Below, piece after piece: positions 55,077 through 64,000 of a DNA stretch of 64,000 bases. Source of the stretch: Myxosarcina sp. GA_180221_E-2-1-MAG-40_15 (GTDB lineage Bacteria; Cyanobacteriota; Cyanobacteriia; Cyanobacteriales; Xenococcaceae). Each line of letters opens with the position of its first letter. The stretch's first letter is position 1. Location of the stretch: assembly GCA_020692205.1 (NCBI GenBank), contig JAIMKV010000015.1, positions 1 to 64,000 on the forward strand, in the 5' to 3' direction. The notes beneath the pieces are model-generated. The model was not told where the DNA came from. It was given only the letters and a program-made list of their open reading frames with translations, and made no database searches. The position numbers were made by a program, and so were the translations under genes.

Positions 55077-55253
55077 ATGGCGGTCCCCAAGAAGAAAACT
55101 TCTAAGTCAAAGCGCGATAGTCGCAAGGCTACCTGGAAGCGTAAAGCAGCAGTAGAAGCCCAAAAAGCCTTATCTTTAGGTAAATCAGTATTGTCTGGGC
55201 GTTCTAATAGTTTTGTCTATCCTCAAGATGATGAGGAAGATAACGAAGAATAA
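55077..55253 (+). CDS. rpmF: 50S ribosomal protein L32
   Basis: 58 aa, basic start [20 protein letters not shown] and acidic end DDEEDNEE. This is the cyanobacterial L32 form without the zinc-binding cysteines. Part of the large ribosomal subunit. It follows DUF1997 by 56 nt. Confidence 0.95.
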   Translation: MAVPKKKTSKSKRDSRKATWKRKAAVEAQKALSLGKSVLSGRSNSFVYPQDDEEDNEE

Positions 55254-55284
55254 ATTGTGTCGGTAATTAAATTAGTAAAATGAT

Positions 55285-55316
55285 GGTGTGTTTTCTTCAG
55301 GGGACACACCTTTGTT
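55285..55316 (+). terminator. terminator of rpmF
   Basis: GGTGTGT and ACACACC form a 7-bp stem with a 12-nt loop, followed by TTTGTTT. It lies ~30 nt beyond the rpmF stop. Confidence 0.65.
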
Positions 55317-55335
55317 TATCGTAGTTGTTTAAGTT

Positions 55336-55932
55336 ATGCCCAGAAAATTTTTTGAGAAACCCGAACCCTCCCAAAGCGATCGCGTTCCTCCTGGTCAATA
55401 TTTAGCCAAAGGATTTCCAGTTCTTACCTATGGTGAAACCCCCCAGGTTAGTACCGATGATTGGCTGTTTAAAGTCTGGGGTTTGGTAAAAGCTAAATCT
55501 TTTGACTGGTCAGATTTTATGAGCTTACCCCAGCAAGATTTTACTGCCGATTTTCACTGTGTTACCCGCTGGTCAAAGTTAGATGTGACCTGGACAGGAG
55601 TAAAGGTTACTGATTTTTTGGACACGATTAATCTCGACCCTAAAGCAACTCATATTTTGCAACACTGCTACGGCGGCTATACAACTAACTTATCTTTAGC
55701 AGATTTTGTTCGACCAGAAAACTTTTTCGCTCATACTCTCAATGGAGAACCTTTGCCTGCCGATCATGGTGGTCCGATGCGGTTGGTAGTGCCTCATCTT
55801 TATGCTTGGAAAAGTGCCAAGTGGATTAACGGTCTTGAATTTTTAGATCATGATGAATCGGGTTTTTGGGAACGCAATGGCTATCATATGCGGGGCGAAC
55901 CTTGGGCCCAAGAGCGTTATGCTGGGCGTTAG
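55336..55932 (+). CDS. sulfite-oxidase-like molybdopterin oxidoreductase
   Basis: 198 aa, a single Mo-pterin domain. The Mo ligand is the Cys in DFHCVTRWSKLDVTW. Other blocks are PPGQYLAKGFPVLTYG, HCYGGYTTNL and PADHGGPMRLVVPHLYAWKSAKW. It lacks the dimerisation domain of true sulfite oxidases and resembles YuiH-type proteins. The substrate and electron acceptor are unknown. No signal peptide, so it is cytoplasmic. Confidence 0.9.
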   Translation: MPRKFFEKPEPSQSDRVPPGQYLAKGFPVLTYGETPQVSTDDWLFKVWGLVKAKSFDWSDFMSLPQQDFTADFHCVTRWSKLDVTWTGVKVTDFLDTINLDPKATHILQHCYGGYTTNLSLADFVRPENFFAHTLNGEPLPADHGGPMRLVVPHLYAWKSAKWINGLEFLDHDESGFWERNGYHMRGEPWAQERYAGR

Positions 55933-55996
55933 TCGTTCTGTAGAAAGAGAGCTTAACCAGGAGTAGTAAGCAGCAAGTAGCAAATTAATGGCGGTA

Positions 55997-56797
55997 TTAT
56001 TGAGATTCGGTAATTATTTCCTTAATTATAGTCAGATCTAAAGTGGGTGAAACAGATTCGGCGGCACTTAACCACAATAAATACTCTACATTACCCGCAG
56101 GACCTGTAATCGGAGAAGTAGTTAAACCTTGGTATTGCCAACCTAATACCTGCGCTGCTTGCCATACCTGTAAAATCGCCGAGGCTCGATCTTCTAAGTT
56201 ACGAACTACACCTTTCTTGCCTACTCGTTCTCGCCCTACTTCAAACTGGGGTTTAACGAGTAATATTACTTCTTTGGGTGAAGCTAACAAATTCCCTAGA
56301 GGTTCAAGTACCTTGGTTAAAGAAATAAAAGATAGATCCATAACTCCCAAGTCTGCCATTTGCCGATCTCCGTATAGTTGCTGGGGAGTTAAATGACGAA
56401 TGTTGGTTCGTTCTTTGAGGATAACGCGATCGCTCATGCGAATCGTCCAGGCTACCTGTCCATAACCCACATCCACGCCATAAACTAGCTTTGCTCCTGA
56501 CTGTAACAAACAGTCAGTAAATCCTCCCGTCGAAATTCCACCGTCTAAACAAATGCGATCGCTCACCTTAATTTCAAACTTTTGTAAAGCTTTAATTAAT
56601 TTATTTCCCCCACGGGATACATAAGGAGGTTGTTCCTTGACCTCAATCTCAGCAGTAGTTTGAACTTCTGTACCTGGCTTGTCGATAATTTCTTGGTTGA
56701 CCTTGACTTTTCCCGCCCTAATCAAACGTTGCGCCAACGCCCTAGAATCACAAAGTTCCAGATTTACTAATAATTTATCTAATCGCTGTTTTGCCAA
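55997..56797 (-). CDS. tlyA: TlyA family rRNA 2'-O-methyltransferase
   Basis: 266 aa. An S4 RNA-binding domain (~3-60, RLDKLLVNLELCDSRALAQRL) precedes an RrmJ-like methyltransferase. SAM region CLDGGISTGGFTDCLLQ, and the catalytic K-D-K-E positions are suggested by KLIKAL, MDLSF, LVKPQFE and NVEY. In mycobacteria TlyA methylates 16S and 23S rRNA cytidines. The STGGFTDCLL block is diagnostic. Confidence 0.93.
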   Translation of the reverse strand: MAKQRLDKLLVNLELCDSRALAQRLIRAGKVKVNQEIIDKPGTEVQTTAEIEVKEQPPYVSRGGNKLIKALQKFEIKVSDRICLDGGISTGGFTDCLLQSGAKLVYGVDVGYGQVAWTIRMSDRVILKERTNIRHLTPQQLYGDRQMADLGVMDLSFISLTKVLEPLGNLLASPKEVILLVKPQFEVGRERVGKKGVVRNLEDRASAILQVWQAAQVLGWQYQGLTTSPITGPAGNVEYLLWLSAAESVSPTLDLTIIKEIITESQ

Positions 56798-57223
56798 TAT
56801 TTATTGCCGTAGATGAGCAAATCAAGCCAAAGGTAGCTCTAACTAAGTCTATGTATTATATCGTTTTACCAACGCTCAGAGATTAAACATGATTCAGCTT
56901 GATCAGATACACAAAAGCTCTTAACTAAGATCGCCGAAGTGTAAACCCGTTAAGAAAAAAACCAAAAATAATCGCAGAAAAGTAAAACCAGAGCCTGCAA
57001 TTATTCTCACCATGCAAACTCTGGATATGTTCGAGAAGTATCTTTTATCATATTAATTATTGCCCCTAGTCGAAGCATCAGTCATTTGACTTAATTAACC
57101 AACTTAAGTCAGTCATTTGACTTAAGTTGAAGTAAATCAATGGTAGCTAGATAAATTACAAAAAGTTCGCTCAATACCTCAAAATTATTAAGTAAGTAAA
57201 AAATAAAATCCAGAAATTATTTT
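56798..57223. other. spacer upstream of ffh
   Basis: 426 bp between divergent genes, no coding signal. It holds a perfect 12-bp inverted repeat at 57100-57129 with an extra half copy, described separately. No other feature found. Confidence 0.5.
57079..57129. promoter_or_regulatory. inverted plus direct repeat upstream of ffh
   Basis: CAACTTAAGTCA and TGACTTAAGTTG (57100-57111, 57118-57129) pair perfectly around GTCATT. A second copy of CAGTCATTTGACTTAA precedes it at ~57080. It lies ~95 nt before ffh. Symmetry suggests a dimeric regulator's binding site or a stable RNA hairpin. Confidence 0.5.
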
Positions 57224-58627
57224 ATGTTTGATGCTCTAGCAGATCGCTTAGATGATGCTTGGAAAAAGCTACGCGGTCAGAATAAAATATCCAAAGCCAA
57301 TATTCAAGATACCCTCAAAGAAGTCCGTCGCGCCCTATTATCCGCCGATGTCAACCTCCAGGTAGTTAAAGCTTTCATTGCTGATGTCGAAGCCAAGGCT
57401 TTAGGAGAAGGAGTTATTTCTGGGGTTAATCCAGGACAACAGTTTATCAAAATTGTCTACGATGAGCTGGTTAAGGTTATGGGGGAAAGTAATGTGCCTC
57501 TGGCGCAAGCAGAGCAACCTCCTACAGTGATTTTGATGGCTGGTTTACAGGGTACTGGTAAAACTACCGCCACGGCAAAATTAGCTTTATATCTTCGCAA
57601 GCAAGACCGTTCTTGTTTGATGGTGGGAACAGACGTATATCGTCCTGCGGCGATCGATCAGTTACTTACTTTAGGCAATCAAATTGATGTTCCCGTGTTT
57701 GAAATGGGAACTGATGCCGATCCTGTAGAAATTGCTCAACAAGGTGTAGCAAAAGCTAAAGAGCTTGGGGTGGACACCGTGATTGTCGATACCGCAGGGC
57801 GACTTCAAATAGACAATGACATGATGGGGGAATTATCCCGCATCAAAGAGACGATTAAGCCTGATGATACGCTACTAGTCGTAGATGCGATGACAGGGCA
57901 GGAAGCAGCTAGTCTGACCCACACTTTTCACGAGCAAATTGGTATTACAGGAGCGATCTTAACTAAGTTAGATGGTGATAGTCGTGGTGGTGCTGCTTTA
58001 TCAGTTAGACAGGTATCGGGACAACCAATTAAGTTTGTCGGGGTTGGCGAAAAAGTTGAAGCTCTAGAACCTTTTTATCCAGACCGCTTGGCATCCCGTA
58101 TTTTAAATATGGGCGATATTTTAACCCTGGTAGAAAAAGCCCAAGAAGAAATTGATTTGGCTGATGTCGAAAAGATGCAGTCGAAAATCATGGAGGCAAA
58201 GTTTGATTTTAATGACTTCATTAAACAAATGCGCTTGCTCAAAAATATGGGTTCTTTGGGGGGAGTTCTGAAGTTAATCCCTGGAATGGGAAAAATTAGC
58301 GGCGCGGACTTGGCTAAAGGAGAAACCCAGCTACAACGTACCGAATCGATGATTAACTCGATGACCAAAGCTGAAAAAGCTGATCCTGACTTATTAGCCC
58401 AGTCTCCTAGTCGTCGTCGTCGAGTAGCTAAAGGATCAGGGTTTGAAGAGAAAGATGTCTCTAAACTAGTCACAGACTTTACTAAAATGCGTTCCATGAT
58501 GCAAAATATGGGTCGTGGGATGCCTGGAATAGGAATGCCTGGAATGGGAATGCCTGGAATGGGCGATTATCCAGATCGAGGTAGAAGAAAAAAGAAAAAG
58601 AAGAAAAAAGGCTTCGGCTCATTGTAG
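57224..58627 (+). CDS. ffh: signal recognition particle protein Ffh
   Basis: 467-aa GTPase that with 4.5S RNA takes membrane proteins to the translocon. N domain ~1-95, GTPase with GLQGTGKTTATAKL (from 107), DTAGRLQIDNDM and TKLDGDSRGGAALS. The Met-rich M domain starts at ~320 and ends MGMPGMGMPGMGDYPDRG, with a very basic tail (RRKKKKKKKGFG). Heads an ffh-rpsP-khpA row common in cyanobacteria. Confidence 0.96.
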   Translation: MFDALADRLDDAWKKLRGQNKISKANIQDTLKEVRRALLSADVNLQVVKAFIADVEAKALGEGVISGVNPGQQFIKIVYDELVKVMGESNVPLAQAEQPPTVILMAGLQGTGKTTATAKLALYLRKQDRSCLMVGTDVYRPAAIDQLLTLGNQIDVPVFEMGTDADPVEIAQQGVAKAKELGVDTVIVDTAGRLQIDNDMMGELSRIKETIKPDDTLLVVDAMTGQEAASLTHTFHEQIGITGAILTKLDGDSRGGAALSVRQVSGQPIKFVGVGEKVEALEPFYPDRLASRILNMGDILTLVEKAQEEIDLADVEKMQSKIMEAKFDFNDFIKQMRLLKNMGSLGGVLKLIPGMGKISGADLAKGETQLQRTESMINSMTKAEKADPDLLAQSPSRRRRVAKGSGFEEKDVSKLVTDFTKMRSMMQNMGRGMPGIGMPGMGMPGMGDYPDRGRRKKKKKKKGFGSL

Positions 58628-58706
58628 ACTAGAAAATTGCCCAAGTTAAGGCTAGGGAAAAATAGATAGATAGATTACAATCGTAAAGGACAAATTTGAA
58701 TAACCA

Positions 58707-58958
58707 ATGATTAAATTACGTTTGAAACGCTTTGGCAAGAAAAGAGAGGTTAGCTACCGCATCGTAGCGATTGAAAGCAAGACTCGTAGAGACGGTCGTC
58801 CCATTGAAGAACTAGGTTTTTATAACCCCAGAACCGATGAGACTAGATTAAATGTTCCTGCTATTGTCAAAAGATTACAACAGGGAGCGCAACCTAGTGA
58901 AACTGTTAAAAGTATTCTGAACAAAGCCCAAGTTTTTGAACAAGTAAATGCCAAATAA
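58707..58958 (+). CDS. rpsP: 30S ribosomal protein S16
   Basis: 83 aa, start [20 protein letters not shown] with the usual [16 protein letters not shown] block. Assembly protein of the small subunit. It overlaps khpA by 11 bp, so the two are coupled. Confidence 0.97.
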   Translation: MIKLRLKRFGKKREVSYRIVAIESKTRRDGRPIEELGFYNPRTDETRLNVPAIVKRLQQGAQPSETVKSILNKAQVFEQVNAK

Positions 58959-59340
58959 GACCGAATTATCTGGCGGTCAGATAGCGGGCAGTCCTGATTA
59001 TGAGAAATTAGCGCGCTTTCTGATCGAACCTTTTTTAGCAAACCCTCAAACTTTATGTGTCAATTCTGAAATAAATCAGAGTAACGGCAAAATTTGGCTG
59101 AGAATTGCTTTCGATCCAGGCGATCGCGGTAAGGTCTTTGGACGTGGCGGTCGCAATATTCAAGCTATCAGAACTACGATTAAAACCGCAGCAGTGGTTC
59201 ACGATGAATCGGTCTTCTTAGATATCTACAGTGATGAACCACCCCAATCTAATGATGCGGATCATCGCGGTAGACCACCTGGTAACTCCCAAAGAAGAAA
59301 GAGTCCTAGCAAACCAGCTCCCAAGATTGCGAAGAAGTAG
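58948..59340 (+). CDS. khpA: KH-domain RNA-binding protein (KhpA type)
   Basis: 130 aa. KH domain ~15-95 with [19 protein letters not shown], the GRGG loop at 65-68 ([12 protein letters not shown]) and the closing strand. The last ~35 residues are a Pro/Lys/Arg-rich tail not found in standard KhpA. KhpA/YlqC homologues bind RNA and help set cell division and elongation in Gram-positives. Cotranscribed with rpsP, which it overlaps. Confidence 0.9.
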   Translation: MPNKTELSGGQIAGSPDYEKLARFLIEPFLANPQTLCVNSEINQSNGKIWLRIAFDPGDRGKVFGRGGRNIQAIRTTIKTAAVVHDESVFLDIYSDEPPQSNDADHRGRPPGNSQRRKSPSKPAPKIAKK

Positions 59341-59545
59341 AAGAAGTAATGAATTTGCTGTATTTGGTAAATAAATCTTCAATCATTAGCTATTAGCCAC
59401 CTTCGGTTATGATGATTATTTCTTGGAGATCCAAGATTCAGCTAAGGAACTTCTAGATATAGCAATACTAGACAATGTCAGAACGTTTTTTGACTAATAT
59501 CTACTACCTACTACCAATGAAGCCGATCACCCTAATTGTCGATCG

Positions 59546-60610
59546 CTAATTGTGTAAGGCTATAACTGCTGACTGTTGCAGACGCTGTTGACTAATTTGA
59601 ATTGCTAATTTAATCGCCGCTTTCATGCTAGTAGCATTAGCAATCCCTTGTCCTGCAATATCAAAAGCCGTCCCATGGTCGGGAGAAGTGCGGCTAAAAG
59701 GCAGTCCTATAGTAGTATTGATTGCTTGGTCAAATGCCATCAGCTTAACGGGAATTAATCCCTGATCGTGGTAAAGAGCTAGGTAGGCATCGGCGGTATT
59801 GGGTTTGACCTGATAGTAACCGTACCAAGCCTGCCCTGGTTTGACCCACATAGTATCAGGAGGAATTAGCCCAGTTAATCTTGCTTGAGGATAATTAGCT
59901 TGAGCTTGTTTTAACCAGCCTAAAAGCCAATCTTGTTCTTCTGTGCCTAACTGTCCTGCCTCTCCGCTATGGGGGTTTAAACCCGCGATCGCAATTTCAG
60001 GATGTTCGATCCCAAAATCTTGTTTCAGGCATTCAATCAATAAATCTAGCTTTAAGGTCATCAACTCTGGGGTCAAGGCTTGAGACACATCTGCTAAGGG
60101 AATATGGGTAGTAGCTAATAAACTCCGCAACATCCAACCTGTATGGGGAGACTGCCCGATAAACATCATGCCAAATTTCTTGACTCCTGCTCTTTGTGCC
60201 AAAACTTCCGTCTGTCCAGGATATTCATGTCCTGCTGCTTTCCAGAGAGACTTGGCGATCGGTGCGGTGACAATACCCTGAAATTTGCCCTCAAGTGTTA
60301 AAGCGATCGCTTGGTCTAAACAAGCAAAACTAAACTTCCCGCTGACGGCATCTCCTTGTCCTAAAGTGATAGCACTATTTAAAGATACATCTAGAATTGA
60401 TAATGACTGAGGATTAACTAAATCTTCTTTAGTTAACTCTGTTTGCTGTAGCAGATGTTCATAAGTAAACTGCAAAAGTTGTCGATTGCCAATTACCATG
60501 ATTTGAGATTTGGCAGCCAAAGAATCATCTGCCAAGGCTTTGAGAATAATTTCAGGACCAATCCCAGCAGGATCGCCCATGGTGATAGCTAAAGAAGGAA
60601 TTGTAGACAT
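59546..60610 (-). CDS. pdxA: 4-hydroxythreonine-4-phosphate dehydrogenase
   Basis: 354 aa, NAD-dependent step of pyridoxal phosphate synthesis. [19 protein letters not shown] opens the protein; metal-binding His residues lie in [28 protein letters not shown] and [18 protein letters not shown]. Length is normal. The gene stands alone; the ~205-bp spacer downstream (59341-59545) is empty. Confidence 0.96.
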   Translation of the reverse strand: MSTIPSLAITMGDPAGIGPEIILKALADDSLAAKSQIMVIGNRQLLQFTYEHLLQQTELTKEDLVNPQSLSILDVSLNSAITLGQGDAVSGKFSFACLDQAIALTLEGKFQGIVTAPIAKSLWKAAGHEYPGQTEVLAQRAGVKKFGMMFIGQSPHTGWMLRSLLATTHIPLADVSQALTPELMTLKLDLLIECLKQDFGIEHPEIAIAGLNPHSGEAGQLGTEEQDWLLGWLKQAQANYPQARLTGLIPPDTMWVKPGQAWYGYYQVKPNTADAYLALYHDQGLIPVKLMAFDQAINTTIGLPFSRTSPDHGTAFDIAGQGIANATSMKAAIKLAIQISQQRLQQSAVIALHN

Positions 60611-60803
60611 TTGGGATTCGCGATAATTAACTATAGATAATCTGACCTGATGATTTAAAATACCTATTATTGATTATGGTTGAGAATTAAAAATATAAAA
60701 AGCGATCGCCATTGAGACAAAACTACCCAGGAAGCGAAAAGCTTTTATCTAACTTTTAATCATCCTCTTAATAAATATCTACGAAAAAACAGGAGAAATA
60801 GAC

Positions 60804-60917
60804 ATGAGCGCAGAAAGTATGTTGTTCAATGGAGCAATTTTATGTATTGTTTTGATTTTAGGTGGACTCAGCTTGGGCTTTCTCATGCTTAAAATTCAAG
60901 GTGGTGAACCAGAATAA
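60804..60917 (+). CDS. petM: cytochrome b6f complex subunit VII (PetM)
   Basis: 37 aa, one transmembrane helix ([20 protein letters not shown]) between the [10 protein letters not shown] start and the IQGGEPE tail. These ends match PetM of other cyanobacteria. It is a small structural subunit at the edge of cytochrome b6f. A good ribosome binding site (AGGAG) is 10 nt upstream. Confidence 0.95.
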   Translation: MSAESMLFNGAILCIVLILGGLSLGFLMLKIQGGEPE

Positions 60918-60944
60918 GCTCTGATTGATTATTTTAAAACTAAG

Positions 60945-60979
60945 AAAGCGATCGCCCTATACAAAGGGCGATCGCTTTT
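60945..60979. terminator. terminator of petM built from HIP1 sequences
   Basis: AAAGCGATCGCCC and GGGCGATCGCTTT pair over 13 bp with an 8-nt loop; a T run follows on the plus strand. Each arm holds a full HIP1 octamer GCGATCGC. It separates petM from the convergent ctaB and could work for both strands. Confidence 0.85.
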
Positions 60980-61014
60980 CGATTGAGCAGATTTTTGAAC
61001 TAATAACTGTCGTC

Positions 61015-61956
61015 TCAAGCGCAGGTAAACACCATACCTAATAGCTGATGAGTCACGGGTAGAGTATCAACAATCATTGCCACGCACAACAGCATCATAT
61101 AAAAGATGGAATACTTAAACATGCCGCGAGCTAATTGATTGTTAGTTGGATCTTGCTTTAATTCCCAGGCTTTAGAGAGAAACTTGTAGCCCAGATAAAG
61201 CGCGATCGCGCCATACAAGATACTCAAGTTACCCAGAGGATACATTAGCAATAGGCTACAGGGAACTACCAGCCAGGTATAAATCCAAATCTGCTTAACG
61301 GTTTCCGCTTCTCCTTTGACTACGGGTAACATTGGTACGCCTACCTCAGCATAGTCTTCTTTAATCATCAGTGCCAAAGCCCAAAAATGAGGGGGAGTCC
61401 AGAGAAAGATAATCGCAAACAGTAACCAAGGAACTAAGCTTAAATCACCTGTCACCGCAGCCCAACCAACCAAAGGTGGAATTGAACCTGCCGCACCACC
61501 AATAACAATATTTTGGGTTGTGTGTCGCTTCAGCCAATGAGTATAGATCAGCATATAGAAAACAATGCCAGACATAGCCAGTAACGCTGCTACAAGATTA
61601 GCGAATACGGCTAGTAAAGAAAAAGATAATACCCCCAAGGCGGAAGCAAAAATTAAAGCATGAACTGGCTGTACTTTTCCCGCCGGAATTGGACGTTTGC
61701 GTGTCCTTGTCATCTCGTAGTCGATATCTCGGTCGTAGATACAGTTGAGTACCTGTGCTGAGCCTGCTGCTAAAGTTCCTCCTAATAAAGTAATTAACAG
61801 CAAGAAGGGGTCTACTCTGCCATCCGAAGCAATCCACATGGACGCTGCGGTGGTGATCAACAATAGCGGAATAATGCGTGGTTTGGTTAATTGATAATAG
61901 CTTTTGATTACCTCACTTAAATTTTGATTGCTACTGGCTATACTTGTCCCTGTCAT
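61015..61956 (-). CDS. ctaB: protoheme IX farnesyltransferase (heme O synthase)
   Basis: 313-aa UbiA-type prenyltransferase in the membrane, with about nine helices. It attaches farnesyl to heme B, forming heme O for cytochrome oxidase. The Mg-diphosphate motif is NCIYDRDIDYEM and the second Asp-rich loop is WALALMIKEDYAEVGVPML. Operon ctaA-ctaB on the minus strand, 61 nt apart. Confidence 0.96.
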   Translation of the reverse strand: MTGTSIASSNQNLSEVIKSYYQLTKPRIIPLLLITTAASMWIASDGRVDPFLLLITLLGGTLAAGSAQVLNCIYDRDIDYEMTRTRKRPIPAGKVQPVHALIFASALGVLSFSLLAVFANLVAALLAMSGIVFYMLIYTHWLKRHTTQNIVIGGAAGSIPPLVGWAAVTGDLSLVPWLLFAIIFLWTPPHFWALALMIKEDYAEVGVPMLPVVKGEAETVKQIWIYTWLVVPCSLLLMYPLGNLSILYGAIALYLGYKFLSKAWELKQDPTNNQLARGMFKYSIFYMMLLCVAMIVDTLPVTHQLLGMVFTCA

Positions 61957-62017
61957 TATGATTCTTCCTAAAATTGGTCTTGATTATTGGTAATAGTAGG
62001 GTTTGGCAAAATAATTA

Positions 62018-62941
62018 CTAAACCAATGATTGGTTGACACTCTTATCTCGCACTGCTAACACTGTCAAAGCAATTAATACTCCCAGTAAACTTGCTCCCA
62101 CTGCCTGATGGGTAACAGTTAAGGGTTCAACCTGGAGGTGCAGTCTAAAAGTAGCGATGCCAAGTAAAATTTGCAGGCTGACTAATCCTGCTGCTGCATT
62201 AGCTAAGGTGCGTAGATTTTTATTTAACCCTGGAATTTTCCAAGCAACCCAAACCACTGCTATTGTGGCTATAGTGGGTGGCACTACTCCCAAAATATGA
62301 GCATTCATTACGTTACACAACTGTGAACCAGCAAAACACTGATGTAATGCCCAGCGTGAGCCTACTAATCCCCCGAGAATGCTCTGTAAGTAAACTAAGA
62401 TAGCAGCACTCAGCCCTAACCAGCTAAGTTTTCCTGCTGCTTTTGTTCCTTGATATGGTGTTAGGGCTGTACCGATCATGATTAAAGTACTAAAAAATAG
62501 TAGTGCTGTACCTAAATGTGCGGTAACAATGTCAAAACGTAATAGCTGAGTTACGGTAAGTCCACCCAAGATTCCTTGAAAGACAATGAGGAATAAGGCG
62601 AAAGTAGCAGCCCAAGGTAGCCAGCGGGGCAATTGCTGGCGAAACCACCAAGATAAGGCCGATAAAGCGATCGCCGTGGCACCAATTAAAGCTGCATCTA
62701 AACGGTGAAACCATTCGAGAAACACCTGTAGATTCATTTGTCTGGTAGGTACAAGCTGACCGTAGCACAAGGGCCAATCAGGACAGGCTAAACCCGCATT
62801 CATGACTCTCGTAGCACTCCCTACCGCCATCAGCAGCAAAGTAGCAATCGCCATTTTCCAGACTAAACGTCTAATCCAAACTTGAGGTTGGGATACTTGC
62901 TGTGCATCAGTAATAGACGGTTGAAAAAATGATTCGGTCAT
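62018..62941 (-). CDS. ctaA: heme A synthase
   Basis: 307 aa, eight transmembrane helices. It hydroxylates heme O to heme A for the aa3-type oxidase. Heme-ligating His residues lie in EWFHRLDAAL and VTAHLGTALL in the N-half, with a related pair in the C-half (MNAHILG and VTHQAVGASL). GLACPDWPLCYGQ with the Cys pair in the first loop is typical. It precedes ctaB and is divergent from ctaC. Confidence 0.95.
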   Translation of the reverse strand: MTESFFQPSITDAQQVSQPQVWIRRLVWKMAIATLLLMAVGSATRVMNAGLACPDWPLCYGQLVPTRQMNLQVFLEWFHRLDAALIGATAIALSALSWWFRQQLPRWLPWAATFALFLIVFQGILGGLTVTQLLRFDIVTAHLGTALLFFSTLIMIGTALTPYQGTKAAGKLSWLGLSAAILVYLQSILGGLVGSRWALHQCFAGSQLCNVMNAHILGVVPPTIATIAVVWVAWKIPGLNKNLRTLANAAAGLVSLQILLGIATFRLHLQVEPLTVTHQAVGASLLGVLIALTVLAVRDKSVNQSLV

Positions 62942-63635
62942 AGCAAATTTGATGAGATATTTTGAGGTAAAACTTGATTAAACTCGGAAACCTGCCCTTC
63001 GGTTCATTCTCATTCTCAGAATTGAGATTACTGGCATAGCTCGATAGAAGTATCACTCAGTTTGAGCCTAAGGCAGAATTTATTATGGTTCTACTTTCAC
63101 CTATTTAGTAATTGCTGAGTCTTTTGGACTTAACTTTCCCAAGGCGATCGTTTAGCAATACAGCAGCTTTAAAATCAAACTATTATTAATTACGCGAATA
63201 AACTTTTTGTCTTGATCTTTAATACCTTTACTCTAGCGACCTTTTTGTCATAGTTTTATCTTTTTAGATATTCTTCAGATTGACGGTTCAAACTAGCGAC
63301 TCAAATGCCAATTTTGTGAAGAAAAAGTTAAGTTTGGCAAATATCAAGTGAATTTACGCTAACTCAACACAGAGCGAGGATTAAAGATCCCAAACAAAAG
63401 CTGAAGAAACTTTTATCTGGCAACAATTTTAGTTAGATACCTGTTTATTCATGATTAATTTGATCTACCCTGATAGGTAGAAGTGAAAATAATTTTGTAG
63501 CTAAAATTTCAATCTTAAAATTTCTTGTAACATTTTTTGTTTGTTATTAGCAGACTGCCAAGTTGAGATACTTTAAACTGCTAAGTAAACTAATCACAGT
63601 AAAAATTTCCCAAAATACTACCCCGAATTATCACA
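62942..63635. other. 694-bp divergent control region of cta genes
   Basis: Between ctaA and ctaC. CTACC and GGTAG (about 63465-63480) face each other around CTGATA, a small inverted repeat. No NtcA-type GTA-N8-TAC site, small gene or RNA is recognised. Both cta promoters must lie here. Confidence 0.45.
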
Positions 63636-64000
63636 GTGAACATTCCTAGCAGCATACTTACTCTGATCGCAGGCGTAGCGATGACCTTGATCAGTTTATG
63701 GTATGGTCAAAACCACGGACTTATGCCGACGGCAGCATCTAGCGATGCGGGCGACGTAGATGAATTATTCAACTTTATGATGACTATTGCCACTGGTCTA
63801 TTTCTTTTAGTGGAAGGTGTTTTAGTCTACTCCGTTATTAAATTCCGTCGTAAAAAAGGTGATACTACCGACGGACCTCCATTAGAGGGCAATGTGCCAT
63901 TAGAAATTGTCTGGACTGCTATCCCTACCGTCATTGTCTTTATCTTATCTATTTATAGTTTTGAAATCTATAACCGCATGGGCGGATTAGATCCGATGAC
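63636..64000 (+). CDS. ctaC: cytochrome c oxidase subunit II (5' part, cut by window end)
   Basis: 121 codons of CtaC/CoxB, starting at GTG. An N-terminal hydrophobic segment (IPSSILTLIAGVAMTLISLW) is followed by the first transmembrane helix (FNFMMTIATGLFLLVEGVLVY) and the second (IVWTAIPTVIVFILSIYS), with NVPLEIVWTAIPT typical. The CuA domain lies beyond the window. It would start a ctaCDE operon, divergent from ctaA/ctaB. Confidence 0.94.
   Translation, partial: MNIPSSILTLIAGVAMTLISLWYGQNHGLMPTAASSDAGDVDELFNFMMTIATGLFLLVEGVLVYSVIKFRRKKGDTTDGPPLEGNVPLEIVWTAIPTVIVFILSIYSFEIYNRMGGLDPM

Noticed and set aside
1-64000. Prophage, transposase, integrase or defence island
   Set aside because: No integrase, transposase, capsid, Cas, restriction or known defence genes are seen; only the two toxin-antitoxin pairs, which alone do not make an island.

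Overview
The window is chromosomal DNA from a cyanobacterium. Signature genes are petM (cytochrome b6f subunit VII), ycf37 (photosystem I assembly), a Tab2-type protein, a C-terminally extended plant-type ferredoxin and the ctaB/ctaA–ctaC respiratory oxidase cluster. The HIP1 palindrome GCGATCGC is scattered through genes and spacers on both strands. Base composition is moderately AT-rich. The species cannot be fixed from this stretch; a unicellular or baeocyte-forming lineage is possible but unproven.

Layout. 0.5-8 kb: tRNA-Ser(GGA), ferredoxin, a decayed glutathione S-transferase, tab2-like, a Pmp3-type peptide, ycf37, a MEKHLA protein, a TRAP-type binding protein, dusB, and lexA with its own LexA box. 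8.2-13.6 kb: urea ABC transporter operon urtABCDE (minus strand) with a GTA-N8-TAC NtcA-type site. 13.9-18.4 kb: a carbohydrate-type binding protein, pyrF, a universal stress protein and an AGCS amino-acid symporter. 19-24.2 kb: a class III aminotransferase, a Tat-type flavin amine oxidase and a divergent 503-aa protein; the first two share an upstream sequence element. 24.3-29 kb is the main accessory region. It holds tetR, a RelE-type toxin-antitoxin pair flanked by a ~53-bp direct repeat derived from the tetR start, a row of three SnoaL/NTF2-like genes, a VOC protein and a truncated aldo/keto reductase.

29-42 kb: an amidase, an M1 aminopeptidase with HEAT-like repeats, a heat-shock block (hsp20, PRC-barrel protein, hsp20, clpB) and a 1207-aa five-GAF sensor with a methyl-accepting-protein-like tail. 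42-53 kb: a PstS-like protein, an MnmC-like methyltransferase, a REC-HD-GYP regulator, accA, an SDR, folE, a histidine-kinase fragment, a DUF370/RemA-like protein, a Rieske-flavoprotein and a GMC oxidoreductase. 53-64 kb is mostly core: a MazF-type pair, DUF1997, rpmF, a sulfite-oxidase-like protein, tlyA, ffh-rpsP-khpA, pdxA, petM, ctaB-ctaA and the divergent start of ctaC.

The best leads for something undescribed are the SnoaL/VOC cluster behind the duplicated tetR end, the element shared by the aminotransferase and amine oxidase genes, the multi-GAF sensor carrying DPCF motifs, and a hairpin-rich repeat inserted in frame in two unrelated genes. There is no CRISPR array, transposase, prophage or biosynthetic megacluster in the window.
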